In this document: positions 51,427-64,000 of the stretch, in pieces
How positions within the stretch are numbered: position 1 is the first letter of the stretch
Layout of the letters: each line of letters starts with the position of its first letter
Assembly: GCA_016801845.1 (NCBI GenBank)
Contig: CM028909.1
Span: forward strand, 23,216,813-23,280,812
Source of the DNA: Polydactylus sextarius
Taxonomy: Eukaryota > Chordata > Actinopteri > Polynemidae
Direction: 5' to 3'
DNA length: 64,000 nt
Notes under the pieces: model-generated
Told to the model about the DNA's origin: nothing
The model's input: only the letters and a program-made list of their open reading frames with translations
Database searches by the model: none
Translations under genes and position numbers: made by a program

Positions 51427-53480
51427 ATGGGTTCCCATCGGACTGTCCGGGCCGGCCGGACAGTGCTGCTCCTCGCGGGGCTGCTCGTGGCTCTGTGGCA
51501 GCGCTGCGCCGCAAGTTGCCCGGAGAAAGACTTAGAGGACAGAGAAGAGGAGGCCAACATAGTTCTGACCGGCACCGTGGACGAGATCAGTCACATGGAC
51601 CCGGTGCAAAAGACCTATTCTTGCAAGGTACGTGTTTTAACGCGGTTTGAAAGACGGTCCTCACAAGTGCGTTGTTTCAAGGAAAGAGACACCTGCTCCT
51701 AGTCCGAATCTAGTCTGGTTAATGTGCGCTATAGAAGTCACGTTATCTTTTAATACATTTACCCTCGTGTTGCTGGTGGAAGCCATTACCATCGAGTTTG
51801 TTTGCTGCAACTCTCTGAACAGCATCAGCAGCTTGTCTGCAAACATTTTACAAACTCATTCATCCAGAAACATTTGGCAGCAGTTACACGGACGCTGACA
51901 GTGAATCCACTTTGCCTTCAGAAATAGATAGATGGTGTTTTTTGTTTAAAAAAAAAAAATATATATTTTTTCCACTTACCAATTACATAGCTACAGGGGA
52001 GCTAACCGACTGTATCATCATCCCAAACATGTTGCAGGATGAGGCAGGCCCCTCACTGGACCATGGCTGTAGCTCTCACTTGATTTTTAGTCTTAAATAG
52101 TGAAAACGTGCAACTTATCATTTGCCAGTGGCTCGCATAAATTATGTTCTAAATCTTGATTTCTTCTGTAATGTGGCCGACAAGTACCACAACTTGCATC
52201 CCAACCCAGAGGTTTGTGACTTGTGGCTGTAAAAGTGATGTGCTTGGGTATAAGTAAAAGTTTATAATATGTAATAAGATCACCACAAAATACGACGAAA
52301 ACACTTATAACACACTTAAGAATAATGTAGTTATTTTTAGTTCGTTGTTATAATGTTGTCAGAGAACATTAAAAGGCCGTTTTCCTCTCAGCAGAGTGCT
52401 GACAAGTGCTGCAAGGTGTGCCCAAAGCAATAAAGATGTGTGGTCATGCATCACATTGACTCAAGTCATTTATGTGAGACTTGTGCATGACAGAGCTGAA
52501 ACTGAAAGTTTTCAGAATCTGTTACTGTCACAATGATATTATTTCTCCCATTAATGGGAAATAAGTTAACACATGGTGTAAAATAAGTATAGAAAGCAGC
52601 CTCCCTCTGTCCTCATTTGATGGCCATTTATTGTGAAACTTTCGTTTGCATGATTACGGACTTGCGGTAGACCACTCTGTAATCTGTCAAAATAAACAAG
52701 TGGTGTTTGGTCAGCTCTCTCGTTGCTCTTTTCCTCAGCACCCACTGACTTCCCGTCTCTTGCTGAATGAATGGAGTAGATTAGAGGCACAGGGCTCTCA
52801 TTCTGGAAACAGAAACCACCACCAAGTGCTGAAATGAGACCAGACACTAACATAGAGCGGAAGGAGCAAGATTCCTCATGACTGTGCATAAAGAAGCTTT
52901 TGCTGCACTTCCTGTGATATATCAGCTTGGGTGCATGGAGGGGTCTTGTTTAGTTTAGCAACGTCTCTACCTCTGTTTTTTTTGAATGAGATTCATTAAA
53001 GAAGAATAAGAGAATCGCTATTATTACACACAACGTTGATAAATATTTTAGTTGCAGAGAGAGGCTAAAATCTGAGTTAGATTTTCGCAGACACAGACAT
53101 CTGGCTTTTTACACCAGCCAAAATTATATTTCATAATTATATTATACCTACCAAAATTGAAAATATGTATGTATTTGCTTTTGACAAAATGCTAAGCAGT
53201 TTCTGTGTTTGACTACAGGTCAGAGTGTGGCGCTACTTGAAAGGAAAGTCCAACGTCAACCGTGAAATTCTTCTGGATGGTGGCAACAAGGTGATGATCG
53301 GTGGCTTTGGCAACCCCAGCATCTGTGACAACCAGGTATCCACGGGTGACACTCGCATATTCTTTCTCAACCATGCCCCGGACTCCATGGGACCAGAACA
53401 CAAGAACGAACTTATGCTCAACTCAAGTCTGATGAGGATTACACTGCGCAACCTGGAGGACGTGGAGCACTGCGTTGAAG
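51427..53480 (+). CDS. agrn: Agrin, first two coding exons (signal peptide and NtA domain), rest outside window
   Basis: Exon 1 is 51427-51627 (67 codons, donor GTACGT). Exon 2 is 53219-53480 (acceptor GACTACAG, donor GTAAGC, ends one base into a codon). Residues 1 to about 30 form a signal peptide (VLLLAGLLVALW). The NtA domain runs from CPEKDLEDREEEANIVLTG through TYSCKVRVWRYLKGK, LLDGGNKVMIGGFGNPSICD, NQVSTGDTRIFF and NELMLNSSLMRITLRNLEDV. This matches the vertebrate NtA domain, which anchors agrin to laminin in basement membranes. The NSS sequon near the end is conserved. Agrin is a heparan sulfate proteoglycan that organises acetylcholine receptors at the neuromuscular junction through LRP4/MuSK. 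The start at 51427 has G at -3 and +4 and directly precedes the signal peptide. Follistatin/Kazal, laminin-EGF, SEA and LG modules lie beyond the window. Confidence 0.96.
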
Positions 53481-56400
53481 GTAAGCAGCCAGTCTGTTGT
53501 GAATGAAACCAGACCTGTATAAATTGGATGGTACAGTACATGTTGGCTGAATAATAAACATGTGTGACATTTAATCTGTCAGTTTATCAGGGCTTATCCT
53601 TGTTATTTGATGAGTCAGTTTGCTGTGATATGTTTGTTACCTGTGAGTAATTCATAGCATCCATGCTGTGGTGTGAAGACTCGTGGTAATTGTGAATCAC
53701 TTAGAGAGGCACAGATTTCATACACTGGTGGCTGCTGAAATTACATAGCCTCAGGCTCATGCCGATGAAGTTTCCCAGAAGTGCGTGAAACACAGACACC
53801 TGAGTCATTTTAGCAGCTTTGTTGCCATGGTGAAGCTCCAGCCTTTCCCAGGGAAGCCTTGAGATGGCTTATAAACACCTTGAGGACAGGGATTGAATGG
53901 TTTGGTGATGATTCCTGACTTTTGCACCTTTGTAGCTGAGCCATTTTATTAAGTCAAAGGTGAAACGTCCTCATACTTAGTACATGCACATAACCCAGGA
54001 CATTAAAGTTTTATATGGTGACACAGGTTCCCACACTTTTACTGACTTTTTAAGTGACGGACGGGTTTCCACCATTTTACCGTCACTATAAAAGAAACAT
54101 AGAGTAATTCTTGAACAACTGAAGTTGTTGTTTGTTCTACTGATTTGCATACCAGAGCTTCAGCATGAAAGGAGGTAATGAAATACTTTTATTCCTCTGA
54201 GTTGTTTTTTGGTTGAAAAGTAATTTGTCAGGCTCTTATGAGACGAACCGTACACCCATGACTAATAAATCTCAGCATCTACTGTGACTATGAGACTTAA
54301 GCAGCCTGCATCCCTATGCCAGTGAGCAGTGAGCTTGCTGCTGTTTAACTTTTACTGGTGCTTGACAATGTTGGCAGCTGTTCAAAATTTGAATCTTGCA
54401 CTTAGATTGGCTGGAAGCACCAGGGGGAAATGAATCAGAGCACGATTCACCTTGCTGGGCGCATTCTGGGGCAATCACTGTTTGGGAGCTGCAGGGTCTA
54501 TATTCTGGGTGCTTTCCTCTGAACAGTTCTGGGTGGCAGGATGTTCCAATGGATGGAGCTTGTTTGCAGTGTTAAGTTGCATTTGGCAAACACATAAAAC
54601 TTCTTCTGTTTGTCTGTCCAGGCACGAAACAGTGCACTGCTAACCTTTTCATTCAGCCCCCTTTTCTTCTTTTTGGACTCCTGTTGTGGAAAGGGGAGTT
54701 TCTTGGCTCTGACAAACTGTGTAGAATGTGCCCTTTTTGTTTCGGGGCTTTGTGTTTGAAGAGGGTTTACTTCACATAACCTGATTTTCTCATATCGTCT
54801 TACAGTTAAAGGAATAGCTGTAAGGAAATTCTTCAAGAAGTCATCAGGCAGAAGTTAAATGGAAATCAAGTTTAAAGAAATGATTGGATGTTTTTCTAGC
54901 AAGGCAGTGGAGCTGAAGAGTAACACCCTGGGACGACTGACAGGTGCAGATCCTGCCATGAAATCTGTATTTAGTTTTTAGGGGAATGAAATTGGCCCCG
55001 ATAATTAACTGGCATGCCTCCATACGGTGGAGAATGAGCTTTGAGGCTTGTTCTAGTGCAGAGTTTTAATTAAGAGAGTCAAGTCACATCCCATCCGTTC
55101 TATGCAACTACTACCCTCGGCGACTGTGGGATGTCAGTGCAGCGGGACAAGACTCTACCTGCCGCAGTGCTCGTCGTACCCTCCTCTGCTTTCTCCTCAT
55201 TCTTGACATTTTCGATAGCTAGGAAAGACTCAGGAATGCCTGGCACAGAGTAAAGTGGGGAGGTGCATTGTCTGAGGTGGAAGAAAAAAGGCTTTGTGTA
55301 AGCTGCTTGCCACTGTGAGTTTTGAGAAAGACCCAGACATGAAGGAAAATAAGATGAGTGATGTAGAATGAAGTAAAAACAGAGGTTTTTTTTGTACATG
55401 TGAAGACGTAGACTGTGAGGGATGTTGTGTTTGCTGTTGCATATTTGTTAGGGTTTGGATCAGGGCAGGGTGAAGATAGATGCCTACAGGCATTATGTTT
55501 CACACTGTTTCTGTTCCTGTGCTCTTCGGCCTGGGCGGTGGCACTTCAGGGCCACTCAGTTGGTGTGTGTGATCACTTGGCCACAGCTTTTCATCTGACA
55601 CAGAGCTGCCCTTCCTGAAGCAATGTTTACAAGATCCCAGTAAATACTGACCAACTCTTAAAATCCTATATGCTACTGTCATATTACTGTCAAAAAGAAT
55701 GACCCCCTTTCTGCTTCCTTAGGCTATATCTCCACTTACAAATGTCCCGTTTACATTTCTGTGAATTCAATGAAAAACTGAAATACCAAAAAAGTAGATT
55801 TTGAATAATACAGTTGAATTTGCATTTTCCCTGTGCAGATAGGCATTTTCTTTGTCTTTTGAAACAAAAAGAAAACTATGGTTTTGTAAAAGTAGATGAC
55901 GGGGAATCAAATTTTCAAACAAAACTGTCTCTCAGATTTACAAAAGGGTAAAAGGATGAAAAGATAAAATGTATGTGCAACATTTATTTCCTTTTTCATT
56001 TCGTGTTTTTTTGTGTGTGTTAATGACAACAAAGATAAGGTGTTTGGGGTTTGGAAGTCCTCTTGATGGGGAAGCGTTGAGCCTACAAGGAGATCTTATC
56101 TGTCTTGCTCTGTTTATCAGCTGCTTTTGTTTCAGCTCTTGATGATTTGATGCCAGAGTCTTTCCCTCAAGGCCCTGACAAAGATCAGCAACAAAGAGCT
56201 GTTTCTTCCTTCTGTCTTGATCTCCTCCTCTCCTTCCTCTTTTTAAAAAATCTGTCTCTTTTTAGAGGAGCAGAGATAAGCAGTGCATAGTCATGCAACA
56301 GCTGCATCCAAGATCGTGTCTTTGTCCCTTTTATACTGCATCTATTTTAATACGTAATGCTGAGTGCAGCTAGTGTGCTTCACTGGTTGGACAATCAAAA

Positions 56401-59400
56401 GTCCTTGTTGGATGTTAATGAGCAACATTTTACTGCTCAACATACCACTGACTCTTTATGATATGTGTGTACAGCGGTCCAGAGGCTCACTGGTAATGGG
56501 CTTAGCCAGGCTCGCTGAAAACATGATGGGGGTCCTGATTTGCCAGCAGGTGGTCTTGCTTAATGATGGGCAAGTAGACAGTCCTGTGGAATGCTCCTCG
56601 GGGTGGGTGGGATGTGGGATGACTGTTTGAGCCCCCTCCCCTTCTCCGATAGTGCTCCTTCAGTGAATGAGCCCAGGCCTTCTGGAAAACTTTGAGCTTT
56701 TTTCTCACTATTTGTGCAAGGAGGAGGCCCGCAATCGGCTGGAATTCCTAACCTGTACAAGCTCCTACCTGGCTGCCTCCTCCCTCCTCACCTTCTTGAT
56801 ATGTGAGTAGATAATGATAGAATGGGACAAAATGGAGAGGAGTGGACATCTTTGCAGTTTTTTCATAACACATATGCCAGTCATACACAGAGCAGCTTAT
56901 TTCCTTGTTTTAAGAACAATTAAAATCTTTCTCCAAAACGTAGGGCTCATTTAACAACTACATTAAACACCAGTAGACTTTGTGATGTTGAGAGTATGTT
57001 TACTCCCAGGATTATTTTTTTTAGCAGAGGTGGCTGTCTGAGCTGTGCTGAGATCCTAATGATTAGTTTTGGTACTTTATGATGGTCTAAACAGAAGCCT
57101 CTCTCATTAAATACACGGCTTCTGCTATGTGATTTGCTCTGCTTGTTTTCTCTGAGGGTTACTTTTATTTTATACAAGTGTAATAATTTCCTGTGAGTTC
57201 AGTGGAGGCAGTCTTTATGCTGCATCAGGTGAGGTAGTCCACCTCTGTTATAAAACACTCTGGGAAATCCTGTAACCTAAGTTTGCTGCCTTATAATTTA
57301 GATATCGGGCTTTACTGCCATCTGCTAATGTTTTCATCTCACCAAGAAATTCTAGAGACAGATTAGAGCGTCACTACAGAACTGATGAAACATGACAACC
57401 CACTATATATTTGACTTTCCCAGATATAAAAGGCTTTCGGGTAATTCCAATGGGGGAGATGGAGGTTATTTCATTGTGGCTGTGGAAAGTGTGAGAACGC
57501 TGTGCAGCCGCACCCAGGTGACTGAACTAAAGCACAGGGGTCTTTATCCAGTCGGTGTCTGCACAAGCAGCCTTTTGTCTTCAGGGAGTCATGAAGACTG
57601 ACTTTAAGGATTGGATTTTTCTCAGGGTCCTTGAATGGATTAGGACATACGAGTGAGAGTTCATTCCATTTCATTCTTGTGGAGCTTTTCTACAAAGGTG
57701 TAGGCTTGCTAAATCTGTGTACCCTGTGTGGTGCATGTCAGAGCATTTATGCAGTGAAGTGAACAGAATTGGACAAACAGAATGGCTTGATGGAAGGCTT
57801 TGATGAAATAGGCAACAAAGGCTTGATGGGAGAAACAAGACCAATGGACCTGTTTGGCAGCTAGTCCAGAGTCTCCAGAGTTATTGCACATTTTAGATTT
57901 TAATTAAAAATACGAGAGCGGAGTACCTGCTTGGCATAGCAATAAAGGACTCCGAAATGAAAAAGCCATGAAAGATGGAAGAGAGTAAAGGAGGTATGGA
58001 TCACTTAACTACAGTGTGTTCACCTTGACTTGTATCCCAGCCTGAACTAGGACTGTATCACTCTCCTGCTGATAAGGATCGTAGATGGTATTGATAACAC
58101 GCCGAGACACCTACATGTGGTGACATGCCCGTCACATCAGTCAGATGTTAACATGCACATAGAGTACACACAGACATACTGTGTAACATCAAACCTGTCC
58201 AAATACACTCTTTGTCTTGTGAAAAACGAAAAACGTATTGCTGTAATTTATTAGTTTCACCTGCAGGACTCAAGGAGATTATTTTATCTATTCCCTTGAT
58301 TTGTAACACACCTGTGTCAAGTTTCTTGGGTAACATAGAACACTTCTGAACAAAAGACATTAAAATATTATTGTTGTTGTTATTATTATTTTCTAAAAGT
58401 TTCAGAAATTGCCTTGCACAAGGTCTCTGACGTGGTATCTTCTTGGCAGCTGTGGTTATAAGGACTTGTGGAAATGTGCAGTGAAATGATTTTCTTGGCT
58501 GAAATGCATCATTGTCTAGTTCTTTAGTCAGTAGTTTGACAGTAAGGATGGCAGTCCTTGACAAAAAGCGTTGTTTTGAAAAGAAACAGAAAGTTAGCTA
58601 GTGTCAAAGTCCCAGTTAAGCTTTTCTTTAGTTTTGGAACAGGAAAGTAGAACTGACCTGAGGCTCTGAGCAGGGACTTGGATGTACAGTGACCCGGAAA
58701 CCTCTCTCTTCTATCCCAGACATAAAGAGCTCAGAGCAGCAGTCTGCATGAGATCTGGGCTCCCTCTGGGGAACTGGATCAGTGACAAAATTCTTGCTCT
58801 GAGACTGCATTTCTGAAGCAGGGCAGCTGCTGTGGCAAGTGCGGCTGCTTGTTGTCAAAACGCCAAAAACATCAGGTTTAGAGGAAAAGGTTTTGGTTGG
58901 ACACTAGGGGGGTAGCAGAAACCCTAATGTGACATGAGTCAGCTCTGCTCTGCTCACTCCAGAATGGATCAGATCAATAGAAAACAAGAGAGGATATGTA
59001 ACTTTTGCACTCTCATGCCTTTCTGTTGGAACGTCTTTGTTGAATATTTTCTCTGGAAATAATTAATATCTCACCCTACGGTTGAGGACAGGTTAATTAC
59101 ATTCTGTCACCCTGGATGTGGGCTCAAAACGCACTGGCCCACTGCTGGTAAATTAGATGTATCATGTTCCCTGTTGTGTTGTGGTATGCACCTGCTTCAC
59201 ACCACCATTCATATACCTGTCAGTGAGGCTAACCGTGTCACGCTGGTATCTTTGTTTCTAGGTTAAAACTGCTCTAGCTCTTCTGGGAAAGCTTTTCTTA
59301 AGATTACTGAATTGCACAACAGTTTTATTAAGATTGGTCTCTGATTTTTAACCTTGTTAAATTACACACTTTAAAAACCCACTTTAAGTCTGATTCTATC

Positions 59401-62400
59401 CGAGCGTGATTTAACAAAATCTACATTACAATGCTGCACACACAGGAAGTGGGGGAGACTTGACAGTCAGGGGTCTTGTGTTCACAAACAAATCATGGAT
59501 GGGATGTTTTGGCTTTTCCTGTGCTATTTTGCCTCTCGGACAGCAACCCAGTCTCCGTTACTTCCTTTCCTTCTCCTCATCCATCTCTCTGTCGATGGGT
59601 TGTCATAGTGAATCCAGGATGAACGCCTTCTATGTTTATCATTATGTGTTTATTTTTCTTCCTATTCTCAGTTGTCATCTTCAGTCATGCTCTCACATTC
59701 AGATGATGACCTGCACATGTGTCTGTCTGTCATCCTGTGTGTGTGTGTATGTATGTACAACATATTTTTGCTGGCTCTTTCAGATGTTTTTTATTGTGCT
59801 TTTGTGTATATATATATACCTTCGCTAAATGTTGTGCCTGAGTTCTGAATTCTACCTGAGTCATTCGTTGCTCCACCTATTTCCCCGCCCCTGGGTATAT
59901 TCTCACAGTTGTCAATTTCCTCCTCAGTGGTCCCATCTTGCAGCGTTTCACCTGTAATTAGACTGGAATCCCATGTCTCGCAAAGCTGTCATAGTATTAA
60001 CAACCAGGTGCAGTTTGTGCAGACCTGTCACCAGCCTCTGACCTAATTCCTTGTGCCTCTCTTGCTTGGCTTACTAACAGACATGAATTATTGAAGTCAG
60101 TTAAAGATTAATGGCGACTTATTAGGACATGCAAAATCTGTTGAGTACTCCTTAAAATATCCAAGTTGTAATGAATCTGAATTTTCTCTTTAGATGTTCA
60201 GAAGATACATTTATCTGTAGTTGAAAAAGTGAATGACCAGTCAGGTGTTACGTGTAGGGAAGGGAACTAAACTTCTGTGGGGATTAAATCAAAAACAGAG
60301 ATTAGTAATTTGGAAATGTAATGCCTTGTAAGAAGTTTCCTTTGTGTTTTGTTGAATTATGGAATTTGTGATATGCATTTCTTTTGACAAATCAGGATAA
60401 ATTAGGATGACAACTCCTGACAGAGGTAACCTTTTAGGAATTTTTTTTCTTTCTTTCTCTCTGTGCTCGCCCTCCAGGCTGACAGATTTCTCTGGCTGAA
60501 GGCACTAGGCCTGCCCTTGTTGTTTTAGCCAACAATAGCAAGGACGTGATGGCTTTCAGAGACAAACACAGTTATCTGGCAGAGGATGTCTCACTAGCTT
60601 GAGTGTGTATCTGTATACACACATATACACACAGGCACCTACACACTCACATGCAGACAAAGACAGAGACTTTACCATCTCATCATCAGACATAAACACA
60701 GCGCGGTATGCGCCGCTGTATCTGACCGAGCCACTGCATTGTTATTACATTCAACAATCAACAGTCTACAAAGTAATGTTTCACTGAAATCCCAAGGTCC
60801 ACACAAACCATTCCTTTGTTTCAAATTAGGAAATGCTCTGTGCAAAATGTGGCTCAGAATTAGTGTGACTAAACCTGAGGCAATAAGAGACAGTAACAAC
60901 GCTGCAGATTCACACACATGCTGCCAGTCTTTTTAGAAAGTTCTTTGGACACAAAAATTTACCATGTGTCCGTGTAACTAACCCGACACGGATGGTGTTT
61001 TTCCCAGCCAGATGCTCGATGACAAAACTGATCTGATAAAATGTAAATGCAGTATGAGCTCATTACAATCAATGGCTGGGGTGTAATAATATGAAATGAT
61101 TTGATGGACCTTATTAGTAGCACAGGAAACTTGAGATGAATCTTAAACGATTTAGTCAAATGTTCAGAAGTAAATGAGAAATTGGAAACATAACATTGCA
61201 CTGAAACCTCAAGTAGCAGGTCAACACGGATATGGAGGTTAAAGGACCTGTAATGCAAATCCTATAGGCTGTGAGAACACAGAGATTTTGAAATACTCAA
61301 AGTGTAGAATTTAAAAGGTCTTCTGTTGATTTATTCTTGTACATTCTGTATAACTAATTTTGTTCAATATATGAGGAATGAAGTGCAACTATCGGGAGGG
61401 AAAATATCTGCAAAAGAGAAAGCGTGACTGGTAATGTAACAGAGAGAGAGGAGTGAGAGATGTGAAGTACATGAATAAAAAGTATGATTGATGGAGAGTC
61501 AGAAGCAGAGAGAGGCAGATGGAGAGGGAAAGGAAAAGGTTAAAAAGAGCAGAGTAAAAGGAAAGTACAAGAGAAGAGAAATAACATGAATGTGGTAGAG
61601 TAGAGTGAAATGCAAGGGAAAGGAAAGAGCCAGATGAGGTGAGAGGATACAATCAGTCCTCTAAGTTAAAACAAACAGCATTAATTAATTAATTAATTTT
61701 TTGAATCACATTTGATTCTTCATGGCTGCTGTATGTCACAACCATCAAAAGTAATTAATGGTGCCTGTATAATCAGTTTAGCTCTTCCATGTGGTGGACC
61801 CCCCTACACACACACACACAAAGGAAGCAGACACATTAGGTGCCATGAGGGAGCTTTTGGCATTTTCCAGTAGAAACATGGTGCCTCAGTGAGGCTTAGC
61901 CAACGGGAACAAGTTTCATCACAGACTGCGAGCTGTTGGCAGAGGTTTGGTCAGACGAGCCTGTCTGAATTCCACCTTAATGTCACTCTGAAGGCCTCTT
62001 GTAGTGTGTTACCCGGACACTATGGCTTTAATATCATACAACACTGTCAGCCATTTTGAAATGCCCTTAAATAATCCTCCTCTGGCCATCAGATTAACAG
62101 CAACAAATACTAAGGAAAGAAAGTTTCTACATCCATCTTTCAGAGAAATGTTTTCCTTTGCACTGAGTGGTTAGAGTCAGGTCCTGGAAAGGCACTTGAA
62201 GTAGACATGTTTTTGCAAGGGCTCTTAGGGAAATATACGAGCATCCAGATGAATAGAGGTGTTAAATGTGAAGAGTTTGGGTTTGCACTGTCTTGGTTTT
62301 CAGGCGGGCTATGCAGCCTGTTTGGACAGGTTGTCAGAAAAAAAAACTGTTGATAAATCAGGCCATCCTTTTTTAAACTTCTACCGGTTTGCAAGTTTAC

Positions 62401-64000
62401 TGCAGTGTTTCTTTGTAATTGACAAAACACATATACGCTTTGTTGAGCTCTAAGAGTTCTGTTGAAAGTCGAGCACAAAAGCCAGTCAGTGTGGGGATGT
62501 GACCCAGTGAAACATAAGTTAACAAAGTAACTTATAATAAACTTATAACAAAGTTTAAGTGGTAATAATTTACTTACAGTTTTGGAGGAAATTAGCTCCT
62601 TCATTTGGTTTAAAGGCAGTGTTTCTTACAGACCATTAAATCAGTTTCTATATAAAAAAAATTGAAAATTAAATAATTTTAATAGTCCAAATTTAAGAAT
62701 TAAATTATCCCAGGGTAGGGTTTAGAATAAAGATCTGTCATTTGGACAAGGATTCAGCTGCTGTTTTTTACTAGTTTACAACCTCCTGAGTGTCTTAAGC
62801 CCAAGGCAGGTCAACTGAGTGACCTTCCTAAAAATGTCCTGGTTAAGAATTATCATAGATGAACTTTTAAGGACTTCCAGCGGCAAGGCTTGGCAAGTTT
62901 ATTTGTAATATGACAACAAGTCAATTTAAAGACATAAATAAGACATGAGGTAAGATTAAAAAGACAATGTAAAGTGGTGTAAATAGATACTAGAAAACTA
63001 ATATGATCCAGATTTTAAATTTCAAGAGAAAACATACATTGTTATTTATGACTTCATTTTTGGACTCCCTGCGGTCGATTACCTTGAGGTCGTCAGTGCG
63101 GTGATACTCGTCAAGCTCAGGACGTGTTTCAGCAAGTAACTCGGTTTATTCAATAAATGAAAAAAAAAAAAAAGATATGTCATGTCTTCTATTGGCTGCC
63201 TGCAAATATTTGTCTGACGGGATGTTTAAAGGTGCTCCACAGGTCAAACAAACCTGTTTGAACTTTTTTGAATTAGATGTATTCCTAGTGTATTGACTTG
63301 TATTGAGTTTCTCTGGAGGTACAGTTAGTCCTCTGCTCTTTATTTTATTTTTGTTACCCAAGCACAGCTGTGAGCAGTAAGTTCTATATGTCTTTTGAGA
63401 AATGTGCAGGTTGTAGGGAACTCAGCCAACACAGATAACAACGATTTTCTTTTTCCTCATCCCTCGTGGTTGATCCTGATCGGGTCTTGTTATAAAAATA
63501 CCCCTGGAATTCCCCCAGGTCCATTTTTTTCATCTGTTGACTTCCAGGGCCACATTCTGGTCCAGGCAGGGTTCAGGCTGGTACAGGACTATCTAGCCTG
63601 CAGGCAGCTCATTCCAGTTAAACAAGGGAAAAGTGAAAGGCAACAGCTTGGCCTCCTGCTAGCCTTTACCTGAGGCCAAAGGGAGTGTGAAAGGGTAAAG
63701 GGTTGAAGGGTGGAATCAGGGTCAGACGTGTTCACACCATCTAAAGAAACCAGTGGGTGAGGATCAGGCAGTAATCCACATTTTTCTCAACTAAGTAACA
63801 ACCACACAGACTTTGATTAAATCTCTTTCCATTATTTGCCATGTACTGAGTTTTAACAGTCTCATATATCAAACAAACATCTGTCATTTGACTCTTGCTG
63901 ACTTTTAATTTTGTTTTATTTTTGCTTTTGAAACTCTCCTAAATTTAACTGAAGGCTGATCTCTTGGCCTTGCCTATGTGAGCGTGACAAATCTCTCGTA
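53481..64000. other. agrn intron 2 (at least 10.5 kb); no further exon recognised
   Basis: Begins with donor GTAAGC and runs off the window. No cysteine-rich follistatin-like exon (expected start close to CRGMLCGFGA) was found. I also found no sequence resembling the transmembrane N terminus of the alternative short agrin. It holds small repeats: (TTG/TTA)n at about 58365-58392, (TTAA)n at 61681-61698 and a short CA run near 61806. Confidence 0.65.
61681..61698. repeat. (TTAA)n tract
   Basis: Short tetranucleotide repeat in the agrn intron. Confidence 0.9.

Noticed and set aside
58148..58564. 138-codon open frame on minus strand in the agrn intron
   Set aside because: Contains a poly-Asn run from a TTG/TTA repeat; no other coding sign.
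62140..62604. 154-codon open frame on minus strand in the agrn intron
   Set aside because: No homology recognised, AT-rich, no splice or promoter context.

Overview
This is vertebrate nuclear DNA, almost certainly from a ray-finned (teleost) fish. The coding exons are short, GT-AG bounded and separated by AT-rich introns. The interspersed repeats are typical of teleosts: a tRNA-derived SINE with A and B boxes, a hAT-like element, a Tc1-like transposase fossil and many CA/GT microsatellites. The encoded proteins are clear orthologues of three vertebrate genes. The species cannot be named from the sequence.

Layout, left to right. (1) 1-12082 lies inside a large intron of mtor (intron 28 in the numbering used here). 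Nested in it, on the opposite (+) strand, is a complete five-exon angptl7 gene (CDS 6472-9239). (2) 12083-38464, minus strand, holds the 5' half of mtor. I resolved 27 coding exons (exons 2-28) covering about 1,401 residues: the N-terminal HEAT repeats and the first residues of the FAT domain. Every junction keeps frame and every intron is GT-AG. The rest of the FAT domain, FRB, kinase domain and FATC lie beyond the left edge. A non-coding first exon and promoter are inferred near 38911-39112. (3) 39113-about 51000 is intergenic, with a decayed Tc1/mariner copy, long GT/CA microsatellites and a TAAT-rich segment, but no gene I can support. (4) agrn begins at 51427 on the + strand. Two exons encode the signal peptide and the laminin-binding NtA domain, and 53481-64000 is agrn intron with no further exon recognised.

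The most interesting observation is a 171-bp segment at 29399-29569 (minus strand), inside the mtor intron between exons 15 and 16. It has a credible acceptor and donor and joins in phase 0 to both neighbours. It is open across exactly its own length: a stop codon abuts the acceptor and another follows 9 nt after the donor-side boundary codons. It would add 57 acidic, S/T/Q-rich residues carrying four [S/T]Q motifs into the mTOR HEAT region. I know of no such segment in canonical human mTOR, so I report it as a candidate cassette exon.

The genes are not an operon-like unit. mTOR is the TOR-complex kinase, Angptl7 a secreted fibrinogen-domain protein and agrin a basement-membrane proteoglycan. 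The nesting of angptl7 in mtor is the same as in human. The head-to-head mtor-agrn neighbourhood differs from the human arrangement.
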